Origin: Yokenella regensburgei ATCC 49455
GTDB lineage: Bacteria; Pseudomonadota; Gammaproteobacteria; Enterobacterales; Enterobacteriaceae
Direction of reading: 5' to 3'
DNA: 64,000 bases
NCBI RefSeq assembly: GCF_000735455.1
Contig: NZ_JMPS01000044.1
Location: forward strand, 124,001 to 188,000
Made by a program: the position numbers and the translations under genes. This document shows positions 12,358 to 23,431 of the stretch, piece by piece. The notes below the pieces were generated by a model. The model worked only from the letters and a program-made list of their open reading frames with translations, was not told where the DNA came from and did not search any database. Numbering within the stretch: the stretch's first letter is position 1; each line of letters starts with the position of its first letter.

Positions 12358-13140
12358 TTACTTGCGGGGTGTTTTTCCCTGACCGAAAGCGTGCCAGGTG
12401 GCAGAAACGCTGTTGAGATGGGTTTGCAAAGCGCGATCCGCCTCGTCCGGATCGTGACGACGGATGGCATCGACGATGGCGATATGCTGTTGATAGCTGA
12501 CGGTATTATGCTGCAACAGCTCTTTCTCTGGCACCTTCGGTCGGGCGGCGATCAGCCAGTCCAGAAGCGCAACGTGGATAGCCATAAAGATCGGGTTGCC
12601 GGGAATTTCCGCCAGCACGCGGTGGAAATCAACGTCTGAGCGAATGAACAGGGTGTTGTCATCCAGCGTCTGGCTATTCAGCTCCAGCGCTTTCGTGAGT
12701 AGCGCAATCTGTTCATCACTGGCGTTTTCCGCCGCGTAACGCACCAGGCTCGATTCAAAAAACAGGCGTAGCTGTTCAAAATGCGCAATGCCGCCGGGGT
12801 GGGCAAGAAAATCTTTCGCCATCCCGGAGAGTTCACCAATGATGGTATCGGCTGATGGCCGGGAGACGCGAGCACGTTCACCGTTGTTAATCTGCACCAG
12901 ACCTTTGCGTTTCAGGGCAGCCAGCGCTTCTCTGACCGAGGGGCGACCTACGTTGAAGAAAGTCATCAGCTCACGCTCGGAAGGCAGCTGCTCTCCTTCA
13001 GCAAACTCGCGCCGACGGATCATTTGCTCCAGCTCTTCTTCCACCATCTCAGACAGTTTTTTGCGCGCCAACGGGCGACGGCGCAGGCTGCGGCCAATGG
13101 TGTCGGAAGCGTTGTCGGCTGAAGGATCAAATGCGTTCAT
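12358..13140 (-). CDS. nanR: GntR-family transcriptional repressor of sialic acid genes
   Basis: NanR (260 aa; the E. coli protein is 263) represses the nan operon and is released by N-acetylneuraminate. It has a charged N-terminal extension, then a GntR winged HTH at about residues 30-95 ([36 protein letters not shown]). A FadR-type all-helical effector domain follows, with the metal-binding D-x3-H pattern in [15 protein letters not shown]. It precedes nanA, and its operator repeats are visible in the intervening gap. Confidence 0.95.
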   Translation of the reverse strand: MNAFDPSADNASDTIGRSLRRRPLARKKLSEMVEEELEQMIRRREFAEGEQLPSERELMTFFNVGRPSVREALAALKRKGLVQINNGERARVSRPSADTIIGELSGMAKDFLAHPGGIAHFEQLRLFFESSLVRYAAENASDEQIALLTKALELNSQTLDDNTLFIRSDVDFHRVLAEIPGNPIFMAIHVALLDWLIAARPKVPEKELLQHNTVSYQQHIAIVDAIRRHDPDEADRALQTHLNSVSATWHAFGQGKTPRK

Positions 13141-13218
13141 AGGCCCATAGCGTTGATAAGTGACGGCTTTCTTTATCTTATCACAGGAATTTTTAACTGG
13201 GTAAACGGGAAGCCGATA

Positions 13219-13243
13219 ACAAAACAGGCCCCGCGGGGCCTGT
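13219..13243 (-). terminator. sspAB terminator
   Basis: A perfect 9-bp GC-rich stem (13224-13232 with 13235-13243) lies just past the sspB stop. The minus strand continues with TTTTGTTAT. Confidence 0.75.
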
Positions 13244-13249
13244 CAGCAA

Positions 13250-13741
13250 TTACTTCACGACCCGCAGCGACGGGCGACCACCGCGCGGTGGCGGCGGAGT
13301 GTCGTCAGGATCGTGATCGTGATCCGGCTTATCACCGTCAATCACCGACATTACGGTCTCGTTCTCTTCAGAGACATCGCCGTCGTCGTTAAGGCTGGGT
13401 ACTTCTTCGTCGTAGGCTGCTTCTGGCTCAAACATAGTGCCAGCGCCGTTCTCACGTGCGTAAATGGCCAGCACTGCCGCCAGCGGAACAGAAACCTGAC
13501 GCGGAACGCCGCCGAAGCGCGCATTAAAGCGAACGTCGTCATTAGTCAGTTCCAGGTTCCCCACCGCACGCGGCGCGATGTTCAGGACAATCTGACCGTC
13601 ACGAGCGTACTCCATCGGCACATGAACCCCTGGCAGCGTGACATCCACCACCAGATGCGGCGTCAGCTGGTTATCCAGCAGCCACTCATAAAAGGCTCGC
13701 AGCAGATAAGGACGGCGTGGAGACAGTTGTGAGACATCCAT
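13250..13741 (-). CDS. sspB: ClpXP protease specificity-enhancing factor SspB
   Basis: SspB (163 aa) is a dimeric adaptor that binds ssrA-tagged proteins from stalled ribosomes and delivers them to ClpXP. Residues 1-110 form the substrate-binding fold (RRPYLLRAFYEWLLDNQLTPHLVVD). An acidic, Pro-rich linker follows, ending in the ClpX-binding tail RGGRPSLRVVK. It lies four bases after sspA in the same operon. Confidence 0.97.
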   Translation of the reverse strand: MDVSQLSPRRPYLLRAFYEWLLDNQLTPHLVVDVTLPGVHVPMEYARDGQIVLNIAPRAVGNLELTNDDVRFNARFGGVPRQVSVPLAAVLAIYARENGAGTMFEPEAAYDEEVPSLNDDGDVSEENETVMSVIDGDKPDHDHDPDDTPPPPRGGRPSLRVVK

Positions 13742-13745
13742 TCAG

Positions 13746-14384
13746 TTAGCCTCGACCAAGACGCATTTCACGCTCGGCTTCAGTTAAGGAAGCGAGGAAA
13801 GAGTCACGCTCGAAGACACGAGTCATGTAGGCTTTCAGCTCTTTCGCACCCGCGCCCACGATTTCGATGCCAAGTACCGGCAAACGCCACAGCAGCGGCG
13901 CCAGGTAGCAATCCACCAGGCTGAACTCGTCGCTCAGGAAGTAAGGTTTCTGAGTGAAGACCGGCGCAATTGCCTGAAGTTCTTCACGCAGCTGCTTACG
14001 TGCAGCATCCGCCTGAGCAGCAGAACCGGTCGTGATGACGTTCATCAGCGTGTACCAGTCTTTCTCGATACGATGCATATAAAGACGGCTTTCACCACGC
14101 GCAACCGGATATACCGGCATCAGCGGCGGATGAGGGAAACGCTCGTCCAGATATTCCATAATGATGCGGGATTCCCACAGGGTGAGCTCACGATCCACCA
14201 GCGTCGGTACGCTTTGATTCGGGTTGAGGTCAATCAGATCCTGAGGTGGGTTGTCCTTCTCCACGTGTTCTATCTCAAAACTAACACCCTTCTCAGCCAG
14301 CACAATGCGGACCTGATGGCTATAGATGTCAGTAGGACCAGAAAACAGCGTCATTACCGAACGTTTGTTGGCAGCGACAGCCAT
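13746..14384 (-). CDS. sspA: stringent starvation protein A
   Basis: SspA (212 aa) has a glutathione S-transferase fold but acts as an RNA polymerase-associated transcription factor in stationary phase and stress, for example in acid resistance. The N-terminal thioredoxin-like domain covers about residues 10-85 (MTLFSGPTDIYSHQVRIVLAEKG, then NQSVPTLVD). The helical C-terminal domain includes the conserved surface FPHPPLMPVYP. It is the first gene of sspAB, with its promoter in the 314-base gap upstream. Confidence 0.97.
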   Translation of the reverse strand: MAVAANKRSVMTLFSGPTDIYSHQVRIVLAEKGVSFEIEHVEKDNPPQDLIDLNPNQSVPTLVDRELTLWESRIIMEYLDERFPHPPLMPVYPVARGESRLYMHRIEKDWYTLMNVITTGSAAQADAARKQLREELQAIAPVFTQKPYFLSDEFSLVDCYLAPLLWRLPVLGIEIVGAGAKELKAYMTRVFERDSFLASLTEAEREMRLGRG

Positions 14385-14698
14385 GAAAACCTCCAGGTAT
14401 ATTCAGAATTTTTACTGCTACCGGCCACACGGTGACCAGCCAGATAAAAGGCCCCATTCGCAAGGAATACACTTTTTGTTCCATAAGAAACCAAAAAATG
14501 AACAATCCCCGGCATTTGGGCAGAAAATTGGATGATAGTTTACCAGATTTTAACGACGATGTGGTGAGGGGATTCTGGAAATGCTGAAAAAGACCAGGAA
14601 TTCAGCGCAGCATGGTGAGAAACACGCGTTATGTCCATAAAAAAACCCGCCGAAGCGGGTTTTTTCGCCAATTGTTCTCCTGCAGATGCAGGAAGCAA
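14385..14698 (-). promoter_or_regulatory. sspA promoter region
   Basis: This gap of 314 bases holds the sspA 5' region and the rpsI terminator at its right end. No further ORF with a convincing ribosome binding site was seen. Confidence 0.5.
14641..14664 (-). terminator. rplM-rpsI terminator
   Basis: A 10-bp stem (14641-14650 with 14655-14664, loop CGAA) has A-runs and T-runs on its two sides, so the minus strand gives a hairpin followed by T residues. It lies 35 bases past the rpsI stop. Confidence 0.85.
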
Positions 14699-15094
<396 letters not shown>

Positions 15095-15106
15095 CTATAA
15101 TCCCGA

Positions 15107-15589
<483 letters not shown>

Positions 15590-15698
15590 TCAGTTGAGGC
15601 TCACACGACAAAGTCCGGCAAACCTACCCCTTCGAATAGCAAATGCCAGCACATAGAAAGTTTTGGGAAAAAACCTTCTCGTAACGTGGGGTCGCAAG

Positions 15699-15704
15699 AT
15701 TATA
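15699..15704 (-). promoter_or_regulatory. probable -10 element of the rplM-rpsI promoter
   Basis: The minus strand reads TATAAT, followed by a GC-rich discriminator (GCGACCCC), typical of stringently controlled ribosomal protein promoters. The -35 box is weak. Confidence 0.5.
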
Positions 15705-15798
15705 GAGAAGTCGAGGTCAAAGATCGACCCCTTTATATGCTTTGCCGCGGGTTTTTCGGGGTTTGGGGGTGTGCGGCCTGACGCCTTCCCCCCCAACC

Positions 15799-15817
15799 CT
15801 TCTCCCACGGGGAGAAG
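15799..15817. repeat. GC-rich palindrome 3' of zapE
   Basis: CTTCTCCC at 15799-15806 pairs with GGGAGAAG at 15810-15817. It lies in a C-rich stretch just past the zapE stop and lacks a T-tract. It looks like the short CTCTCCC/GGGAGAG interspersed palindromes common in enterobacterial intergenic regions. Confidence 0.45.
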
Positions 15818-15823
15818 AGGCAT

Positions 15824-16951
15824 TTATGGCATATGCGATTTCTTAAGATACTCTTCGCTCTGCATCTCCTGCAGACGCGACAAGCAGCGCTGAAATTCAA
15901 ACTTCAGACGCTCGCCCTGATAAATCTCATATAAAGGCACGGCAGCGCTTACCACCAGCTTGACGTGGCGCTCGTAGAACTCATCCACCAGCGCGATAAA
16001 GCGGCGGGCTTCGCTCTCCATCAGGCGGGTCAGCACCGGTACATCAAACATCAACACGGTGTGGAACAGGCGCGAGAGCGCAATGTAGTCGTGCTGGCTG
16101 CGGGCATCCACGCACAGCGTGGTAAATGACACCGCCAGCGTCTGGTTCTCTACGCCCATGGTCTGCAGCGCACGATGGTTTATTTCAAGCTCCGGCGCGT
16201 GCTCACGCGGCGCACCGGCCAGCGCCAGCCACAGCGCATCCATCTGCTGCATGGTTTCCGTGTTAAGCGGCGACAGCCACAGATGAGCCTGGGTCAGCGT
16301 GCGCAGTCGGTAATCCACCCCGGCATCAACGTTCATGATGTCACAGTGCTCTTTAATCGCCTCAATTGCCGGTAAGAAGCGCGCACGCTGCAGGCCATTA
16401 CGATACAGACCGTCAGGCGCAATATTTGACGTTGCCACAAGCGTAATGCCGCGGGCAAACAGCGCCTTCATCAACCCGCCGAGCAGCATGGCGTCGGTAA
16501 TGTCGGAAACAAAAAACTCGTCAAAGCACAGAACGTCAGTTTCGGCCTTGAAACGGTCGGCGATGATCTCCAGCGGGTCGCTGTGTCCTTGCAGCTGCGT
16601 CAGCTCTTCATGCACGCGCAGCATGAAGCGGTGGAAATGCAGACGCTGCTTACGCGCTCCTGGCAGGCTCTGATAGAAAAGATCCATAAGCCAGGTCTTG
16701 CCACGCCCCACACCGCCCCACATGTAAAGACCTCGTACCGGCGTCCGGGCCGTTGCCGTCTCTTTCTTACCCCACAGCTTCCCGAATTTTGCTTTCAGCC
16801 CACCGCCTGTGGGGGGAGCCTCTTTGCTGATGGTCAGCTCCTGCCAGATAACGTCGAGCCGGCTCACGGCCTCGCGCTGGACATCGTCCGCCTGGTGGGT
16901 GCCCTCGTTGAGTGCCTGGATATATCGCGATGTTGGGGTAAGGCTTTGCAT
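15824..16951 (-). CDS. zapE: cell division ATPase ZapE (AFG1/YhcM family)
   Basis: ZapE (375 aa) is an AFG1-type P-loop ATPase that associates with the Z-ring late in division and destabilises FtsZ polymers in an ATP-dependent way. Walker A is GGVGRGKTWL near residue 80. Walker B is DVLCFDEFFVSD near residue 140, followed by the ATSN sensor segment. It is transcribed divergently from zapG, another division-linked gene. Confidence 0.95.
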   Translation of the reverse strand: MQSLTPTSRYIQALNEGTHQADDVQREAVSRLDVIWQELTISKEAPPTGGGLKAKFGKLWGKKETATARTPVRGLYMWGGVGRGKTWLMDLFYQSLPGARKQRLHFHRFMLRVHEELTQLQGHSDPLEIIADRFKAETDVLCFDEFFVSDITDAMLLGGLMKALFARGITLVATSNIAPDGLYRNGLQRARFLPAIEAIKEHCDIMNVDAGVDYRLRTLTQAHLWLSPLNTETMQQMDALWLALAGAPREHAPELEINHRALQTMGVENQTLAVSFTTLCVDARSQHDYIALSRLFHTVLMFDVPVLTRLMESEARRFIALVDEFYERHVKLVVSAAVPLYEIYQGERLKFEFQRCLSRLQEMQSEEYLKKSHMP

Positions 16952-17146
16952 AAGTTATTGTTATTCCCTGAAAAGCAACTTGCAGTCGTTCACAGTTGTC
17001 GAAAAAAAAGCCGTTCTACACTACGTGATGATACGCCAGGATTCCACTTCTAAGGAAATAGCGGTTATAGTGGCACTATCGGGCGCGGGCAAGGAGTCGC
17101 CTCTCGGCCAACACCCTACGGAACAACAAAACAACGGGAGAAGTTC

Positions 17147-17545
17147 ATGACCTGGGAATATGGGCTAATTGGGTTAGTCGTCGGCCTCATTATCGGCGCC
17201 GTCGCCATGCGTTTTGGCAACCGCAAATTACGTCAACAACAGGCCCTGCAGTACGAACTGGAAAAAAACAAAGCAGAGCTCGAAGATTATCGTGAAGAGT
17301 TAGTCAGCCATTTTGCCCGCAGCGCGGAGCTGCTTGATAACATGGCGCACGATTATCGTCAGCTGTACCAGCACATGGCGAAAAGCTCCAGCAGCCTGCT
17401 GCCGGAAATGACCGCGGAAACCAATCCGTTCCGCAATCGTCTGGCCGAGTCCGAAGCGGGCAACGACCAGGCCCCGGTGCAGATGCCGCGCGACTACTCC
17501 GATGGCGCGTCTGGCCTGCTGCGCGGTGGTGCAAAACGCGATTAA
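17147..17545 (+). CDS. zapG: Z-ring/envelope protein ZapG (YhcB)
   Basis: This 132-aa inner membrane protein has one N-terminal transmembrane helix (about residues 5-22, GLIGLVVGLIIGAVAMRF), a coiled coil to about residue 80, and a flexible C-terminus containing NPFRNRL. YhcB of E. coli links division, cell-wall and phospholipid synthesis. The ATG is preceded by GGGAGAAG. Its own terminator follows. Confidence 0.94.
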   Translation: MTWEYGLIGLVVGLIIGAVAMRFGNRKLRQQQALQYELEKNKAELEDYREELVSHFARSAELLDNMAHDYRQLYQHMAKSSSSLLPEMTAETNPFRNRLAESEAGNDQAPVQMPRDYSDGASGLLRGGAKRD

Positions 17546-17569
17546 TCGCACATCCGCTAAAATTTATTT

Positions 17570-17598
17570 ACGGGCGCGCCTTCTGCGCCCGTCTCTTC
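17570..17598 (+). terminator. zapG terminator
   Basis: An 8-bp GC stem (17570-17577 with 17585-17592) is followed by CTCTTCTTCC. Confidence 0.65.
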
Positions 17599-17716
17599 TT
17601 CCTCACCCCAGCTATTATTTAATCGTTACCCGCATTGTTACCCGGTTAAAATTTCAATAACATCATACTGTTTTTGGGAATTTTACTTACCCATCAGGTT
17701 ACGAGAGCCAGCATCA

Positions 17717-19084
17717 ATGAAGAAATCTACTTTGCTGTTGAGTGCGTTAGCGTTAAGCGTTGGTTTATCTCTCTCTGCGTCTATGCCTGCGGTAGCCTCG
17801 CTGCCAACACAGGTGCCAGGCCAGGGGGCGCTGCCGAGCCTTGCGCCGATGCTGGAAAAAGTCCTGCCTGCCGTGGTGAGCGTTCAGGTAGAAGGTACGG
17901 CGGTGCAGAGCCAGCAGGTTCCTGACGAGCTGAAAAAATTCTTTGGCGACCAGGGACCCGACGAGCAGGCACAGCCGTTTGAAGGCCTGGGCTCTGGCGT
18001 CATCATCGACGCCGCGAAAGGCTACGTGCTGACCAACAACCACGTGGTGAGCCAGGCGCAAAAAATCAGCGTCCAGCTCAACGACGGCCGCGAATTCGAC
18101 GCCAAACTGATCGGCAGCGATGAACAAAGCGACATCGCGCTGCTGCAGTTGCAAAACGCCAGCCACCTCACGCAAATCGCCATTGCCGACTCCGACAAGC
18201 TCCGGGTCGGTGATTTCGTGGTGGCCGTAGGTAACCCCTTCGGCCTTGGCCAGACGGCCACCTCGGGCATCGTCTCCGCACTGGGGCGCAGTGGGCTGAA
18301 CCTCGAAGGGCTGGAGAACTTTATTCAGACCGACGCCTCCATCAACCGCGGTAACTCCGGCGGCGCCCTGCTCAACCTGAACGGCGAACTGATTGGTATT
18401 AACACCGCCATTCTGGCACCTGCGGGCGGTAGCGTCGGCATCGGCTTTGCTATCCCCAGCAACATGGCCCGCACGCTTTCGCAACAGCTTATCCAGTTTG
18501 GCGAAATCAAACGTGGGCTGCTTGGGATTAAAGGCACCGAGATGAGCGCCGACATCGCCAAAGCCTTTAAGCTGGATGTGCAGCGCGGCGCGTTTGTCAG
18601 CGAAGTCTTGCCAAACTCCGGTTCGGCAAAAGCGGGGATTAAGTCGGGCGACGTGATTGTTAGCCTGAACGATAAACCACTCAGCAGCTTTGCCGAGCTG
18701 CGTTCGCGTATCGCAACGACAGCGCCGGGCACCAAAGTGAAGCTCGGTCTGCTACGCGACGGCAAACCGCTTACCGTTGAAGTGACGCTGGATAAAAGCA
18801 CCTCTTCGACCGCCAGTGCAGAACTTATCGCCCCGGCACTTCAGGGCGCCGCTCTCAGCGATGGGCAAATGAAGGATGGCACTAAAGGTGTCTCTATCGA
18901 CAGCGTCGAGAAGGGCAGCGCCGCCGCGCAGATTGGTTTGCATAAAGATGACATCATCATCGGCATTAACCGTGAACGCATCCATTCTATCGCTGAATTA
19001 CGCAAAGTGATGGAAGCCAAGCCGTCCGTCATCGCCTTGAATGTGGTGCGCGGCAATGAAAGCATTTATCTGCTTTTGCGTTAA
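17717..19084 (+). CDS. degQ: periplasmic serine endoprotease DegQ
   Basis: DegQ (455 aa, as in E. coli) is a periplasmic HtrA-family protease and chaperone for misfolded proteins. A signal peptide ends near residue 27 (AVA-S). The catalytic triad is His109 (TNNHVV), Asp139 (QSDIALL) and Ser214 (GNSGGALLN). Two PDZ domains follow (about 258-350 and 365-455). The LA loop is short, which separates it from DegP. It is followed by degS after a hairpin. Confidence 0.97.
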   Translation: MKKSTLLLSALALSVGLSLSASMPAVASLPTQVPGQGALPSLAPMLEKVLPAVVSVQVEGTAVQSQQVPDELKKFFGDQGPDEQAQPFEGLGSGVIIDAAKGYVLTNNHVVSQAQKISVQLNDGREFDAKLIGSDEQSDIALLQLQNASHLTQIAIADSDKLRVGDFVVAVGNPFGLGQTATSGIVSALGRSGLNLEGLENFIQTDASINRGNSGGALLNLNGELIGINTAILAPAGGSVGIGFAIPSNMARTLSQQLIQFGEIKRGLLGIKGTEMSADIAKAFKLDVQRGAFVSEVLPNSGSAKAGIKSGDVIVSLNDKPLSSFAELRSRIATTAPGTKVKLGLLRDGKPLTVEVTLDKSTSSTASAELIAPALQGAALSDGQMKDGTKGVSIDSVEKGSAAAQIGLHKDDIIIGINRERIHSIAELRKVMEAKPSVIALNVVRGNESIYLLLR

Positions 19085-19094
19085 ACGCCCCACT

Positions 19095-19122
19095 CCGGGC
19101 AGCGCCGACGTGTGCTGCCCGG
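19095..19122. repeat. REP-like hairpin between degQ and degS
   Basis: A perfect 9-bp stem (19095-19103 with 19114-19122) starts ten bases past the degQ stop, with no T-tract. It may stabilise the degQ message or lower read-through into degS. Confidence 0.45.
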
Positions 19123-19171
19123 ATAACTCGTGCTATGCTTCGGCTGTTTACTCACCAGTGATATCGGCATT

Positions 19172-20242
19172 ATGCTCGCAAAGCTCATACGTTCGACTGC
19201 AATTGGATTGATTGTTGGCGGCATTTTGCTCGCCGCGCTTCCCTCGTTACGCCAGTTTGGCGCCACAACTTCGGCAACCTTCGACAGTGGCGACGAATCT
19301 CCTGTCAGCTATAACTCTGCGGTACGACGTGCGGCACCCGCCGTGGTTAACGTCTATACCCGCGGGCTGAACAGCACCGGCCAAAATAAGCTGGAGCTAC
19401 GCACCCTCGGTTCCGGCGTGATTATGGACGAACGTGGCTACATTATTACCAACAAGCACGTGATAAGTGACGCAGACCAGATTATCGTCGCCCTGCAGGA
19501 TGGCAGGGTGTTCGAAGCCCTGGTGGTCGGCTCCGATAGCCTGACGGATCTTGCGGTACTCAAAATTAACGCCAACGGCGGCCTGCCGGTGATCCCGATT
19601 AACCCGAAGCGCGTACCGCACATCGGTGATGTTGTGCTGGCCATCGGCAACCCCTTTAACCTGGGGCAAACGACGACACAGGGGATAATCAGCGCGACCG
19701 GTCGTATCGGCCTCAACCCAAGCGGTCGACAGAATTTCCTGCAAACAGATGCCTCTATCAACCACGGCAACTCGGGGGGCGCACTGGTGAACTCCCTGGG
19801 TGAGCTGATGGGTATTAACACGCTCTCCTTTGATAAGAGTAACGACGGCGAAACTCCGGAGGGCATTGGTTTTGCGCTTCCGGTTCAGCTGGCGACCAAA
19901 ATCATGGATAAGCTTATCCGTGACGGCCGCGTCATTCGTGGTTATATCGGCATTGGTGGGCGCGAAATCGCACCGATGCACGCCCAGGCTGGCGGCGGTA
20001 TCGACCAGATTCAGGGGATTGTCGTCAACGAAGTTTCCCCTGGTGGCCCGGCAGCGCTTGCCGGCATTCAGGTGAACGACGTTATCCTGACGGTGAATAA
20101 CAAACCGGCTATCTCTGCCCTGGAGACCATGGACCAGGTGGCAGAGATCCGCCCCGGTTCGGTTATCCCGGTGGTAGTGATGCGTGAAGATAAGAAGATA
20201 ACCATCGAAGTTACCGTTCAGGAATACCCCGTCACCAACTGA
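19172..20242 (+). CDS. degS: inner membrane-anchored serine protease DegS
   Basis: DegS (356 aa; 355 in E. coli) cuts RseA at site 1 when its PDZ domain binds C-termini of misfolded porins, starting the sigma-E envelope stress response. One N-terminal transmembrane anchor (about residues 5-25) is followed by the protease domain with His96, Asp126 and Ser201 (HGNSGGALVN), then one PDZ domain. The ATG at 19172 gives the family length. An in-frame GTG at 19130 adds residues with no similarity. Confidence 0.97.
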   Translation: MLAKLIRSTAIGLIVGGILLAALPSLRQFGATTSATFDSGDESPVSYNSAVRRAAPAVVNVYTRGLNSTGQNKLELRTLGSGVIMDERGYIITNKHVISDADQIIVALQDGRVFEALVVGSDSLTDLAVLKINANGGLPVIPINPKRVPHIGDVVLAIGNPFNLGQTTTQGIISATGRIGLNPSGRQNFLQTDASINHGNSGGALVNSLGELMGINTLSFDKSNDGETPEGIGFALPVQLATKIMDKLIRDGRVIRGYIGIGGREIAPMHAQAGGGIDQIQGIVVNEVSPGGPAALAGIQVNDVILTVNNKPAISALETMDQVAEIRPGSVIPVVVMREDKKITIEVTVQEYPVTN

Positions 20243-20250
20243 CGGGCATA

Positions 20251-20279
20251 AAAAAACCGGAGCCAATGGCTCCGGTTTT
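20251..20279. terminator. bidirectional terminator between degS and mdh
   Basis: A stem of CCGGAGCCA/TGGCTCCGG is extended by A4/T4 pairs (20253-20265 with 20267-20279). A-runs and T-runs on the two sides suit both converging genes. Confidence 0.85.
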
Positions 20280-20294
20280 GACATCTGACGCCGG

Positions 20295-22100
<1,806 letters not shown>

Positions 22101-22450
22101 TTCCCCTACCCTCTGGCTGCCGGTCAGAGGGTAAATCTGCCTTACCGCAACCAAAACGCAACATTCTCCTGCCGTTACTTTAACAAATAGTGCGTTTCTC
22201 CACCCCGAATCATTCACATGGCGAATACTTTCGCACGAAATGCTAACTCATCATATCCATTTGTTTTATTTGAATATTTCAATAAAACACACACTCTCAC
22301 AAGGCCTTTTCGCCTATTTTTTAAACAAGTTATTGCCAGTGCAACAATTAGCAGGGTATTAATTTTTTCCGTTACGAGTGTATACTTAATTTTGTGATGA
22401 GGGTCACGAAAAACATTGACCCCAGTAAAAGATTCGACGAGGTATTGAAA
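22101..22450 (+). promoter_or_regulatory. argR 3' hairpin and yhcN upstream region
   Basis: This 350-base gap starts with a 9-bp hairpin (22107-22115 with 22125-22133) that probably ends argR transcription although no T-tract follows. The rest is AT-rich upstream DNA of yhcN, with a TATACT-type -10 candidate near 22382. No ORF was judged real. Confidence 0.5.
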
Positions 22451-22714
22451 ATGAATATGAAGAATAAAGTTGCCATGATCGGCATCCTGTCATCCCTCTC
22501 TTTCGCCACTTTCGCTGCGGACTCTATCAACAGCGAACAGGCTCAGAACCGTCAGTCCATCGGCACCATTTCTGTAGGTGCAGTTAACTCTTCTCCGATG
22601 GATATGCGTGAAATGCTGAACCAGAAAGCCCAGGAGCAAGGTGCGACCGCATATCGCGTGATTGAAGCACGCAGCGGCGACCACTGGCATGCCACGGCAG
22701 AGCTGTACAAATAA
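22451..22714 (+). CDS. yhcN: YhcN-family (DUF1471) periplasmic protein, copy 1
   Basis: This 87-aa member of the YhcN/BhsA/McbA family consists of small secreted stress proteins. A signal peptide (about 1-22, ending TFAAD) precedes a beta-rich domain with the family pattern SIGTISVGAV, SSPMDMREML and EARSGDHWHATAELYK. The ATG at 22451 has GAGG eight bases upstream and gives the E. coli length. YhcN responds to peroxide and acid stress in E. coli. A second copy follows 105 bases downstream. Confidence 0.93.
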   Translation: MNMKNKVAMIGILSSLSFATFAADSINSEQAQNRQSIGTISVGAVNSSPMDMREMLNQKAQEQGATAYRVIEARSGDHWHATAELYK

Positions 22715-22819
22715 GTTTTAACGACACCAGACCCTGTAAATGACTACGGCACCAGGCATAAAAAAAGCAGTAGAAACCTTCTCGCCGTGGAAATGAGACC
22801 CTATTGAGGAGTAAAGATT

Positions 22820-23086
22820 ATGAAACGCACACTGATTATCGCATCTCTTGGTTTAGCTTCTGTTCTGTCATTCGGCGCCAACGCGGCAGCTCATCAGATC
22901 AGCGCTGAACAGGCACAAAATCTGCAATCCATGGGCACTATCTCCGTTTCCCAGGTAGGTAGCGCACCGATGGATATGCGTCAGGAACTGGCAGCGAAAG
23001 CGGAAAAAGAGGGTGCCACATCCTACCGCATTATTGAAGCCCGCTCCGGTGACACCTGGCACGCAACGGCTGAGCTGTACAAATAA
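22820..23086 (+). CDS. YhcN-family (DUF1471) periplasmic protein, copy 2
   Basis: This 88-aa paralogue of the preceding gene has a signal peptide ending near AAAH and the same core (SMGTISVSQV, SAPMDMRQEL, EARSGDTWHATAELYK). TGAGGAG lies upstream of the ATG. The two proteins share the whole C-terminus, so this is a local duplication. E. coli has one yhcN here. A strong terminator follows. Confidence 0.92.
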   Translation: MKRTLIIASLGLASVLSFGANAAAHQISAEQAQNLQSMGTISVSQVGSAPMDMRQELAAKAEKEGATSYRIIEARSGDTWHATAELYK

Positions 23087-23114
23087 ACCCTCGTCGTCTT
23101 TTACCCGACGACTT

Positions 23115-23140
23115 GCCCCCGCCCCGGCGGGGGCTTTTTT
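23115..23140 (+). terminator. yhcN terminator
   Basis: A stem of GCCCCCGCC/GGCGGGGGC (23115-23123 with 23126-23134) is followed by six T residues. It overlaps the last bases of the convergent yhcO. Confidence 0.9.
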
Positions 23141-23411
23141 ATAGCTGTACGTTAAAGCGAAGCTGTCCTCCCAGCTCCTCTTCCGCCTCATCAAACAGCA
23201 GAATCAGTGCGCCAAAACGTCGACGCTGAGTCTCGCTAATATGGATGAATTCAATATCCATCGGCAGCGGTAACGCATTGAGGGTCACCACATCCCAGAG
23301 CGAATCCAGATCGCTGACCTGCTCACGATCGAGTGAGAACGTCTGGCAAAACTGCCGGTAGAAATCATCCATGCTTTCGATTTCATCAAAATCAAAGGTA
23401 TAGACTTTCAT
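23139..23411 (-). CDS. yhcO: barstar-family protein YhcO
   Basis: This 90-aa protein has the barstar (ribonuclease inhibitor) fold signature: a start like [20 protein letters not shown], the central [10 protein letters not shown] and the [12 protein letters not shown] helix. No ribonuclease partner is beside it, so the role is not known. Its stop falls inside the yhcN terminator. Confidence 0.9.
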   Translation of the reverse strand: MKVYTFDFDEIESMDDFYRQFCQTFSLDREQVSDLDSLWDVVTLNALPLPMDIEFIHISETQRRRFGALILLFDEAEEELGGQLRFNVQL

Positions 23412-23431
23412 TCTGCTGCCCCATTCCTGCC

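Noticed and set aside
15590-15823. 77-codon minus-strand ORF between rplM and zapE
   Set aside because: Covers the rplM promoter and a palindrome; no ribosome binding site and low-complexity translation.
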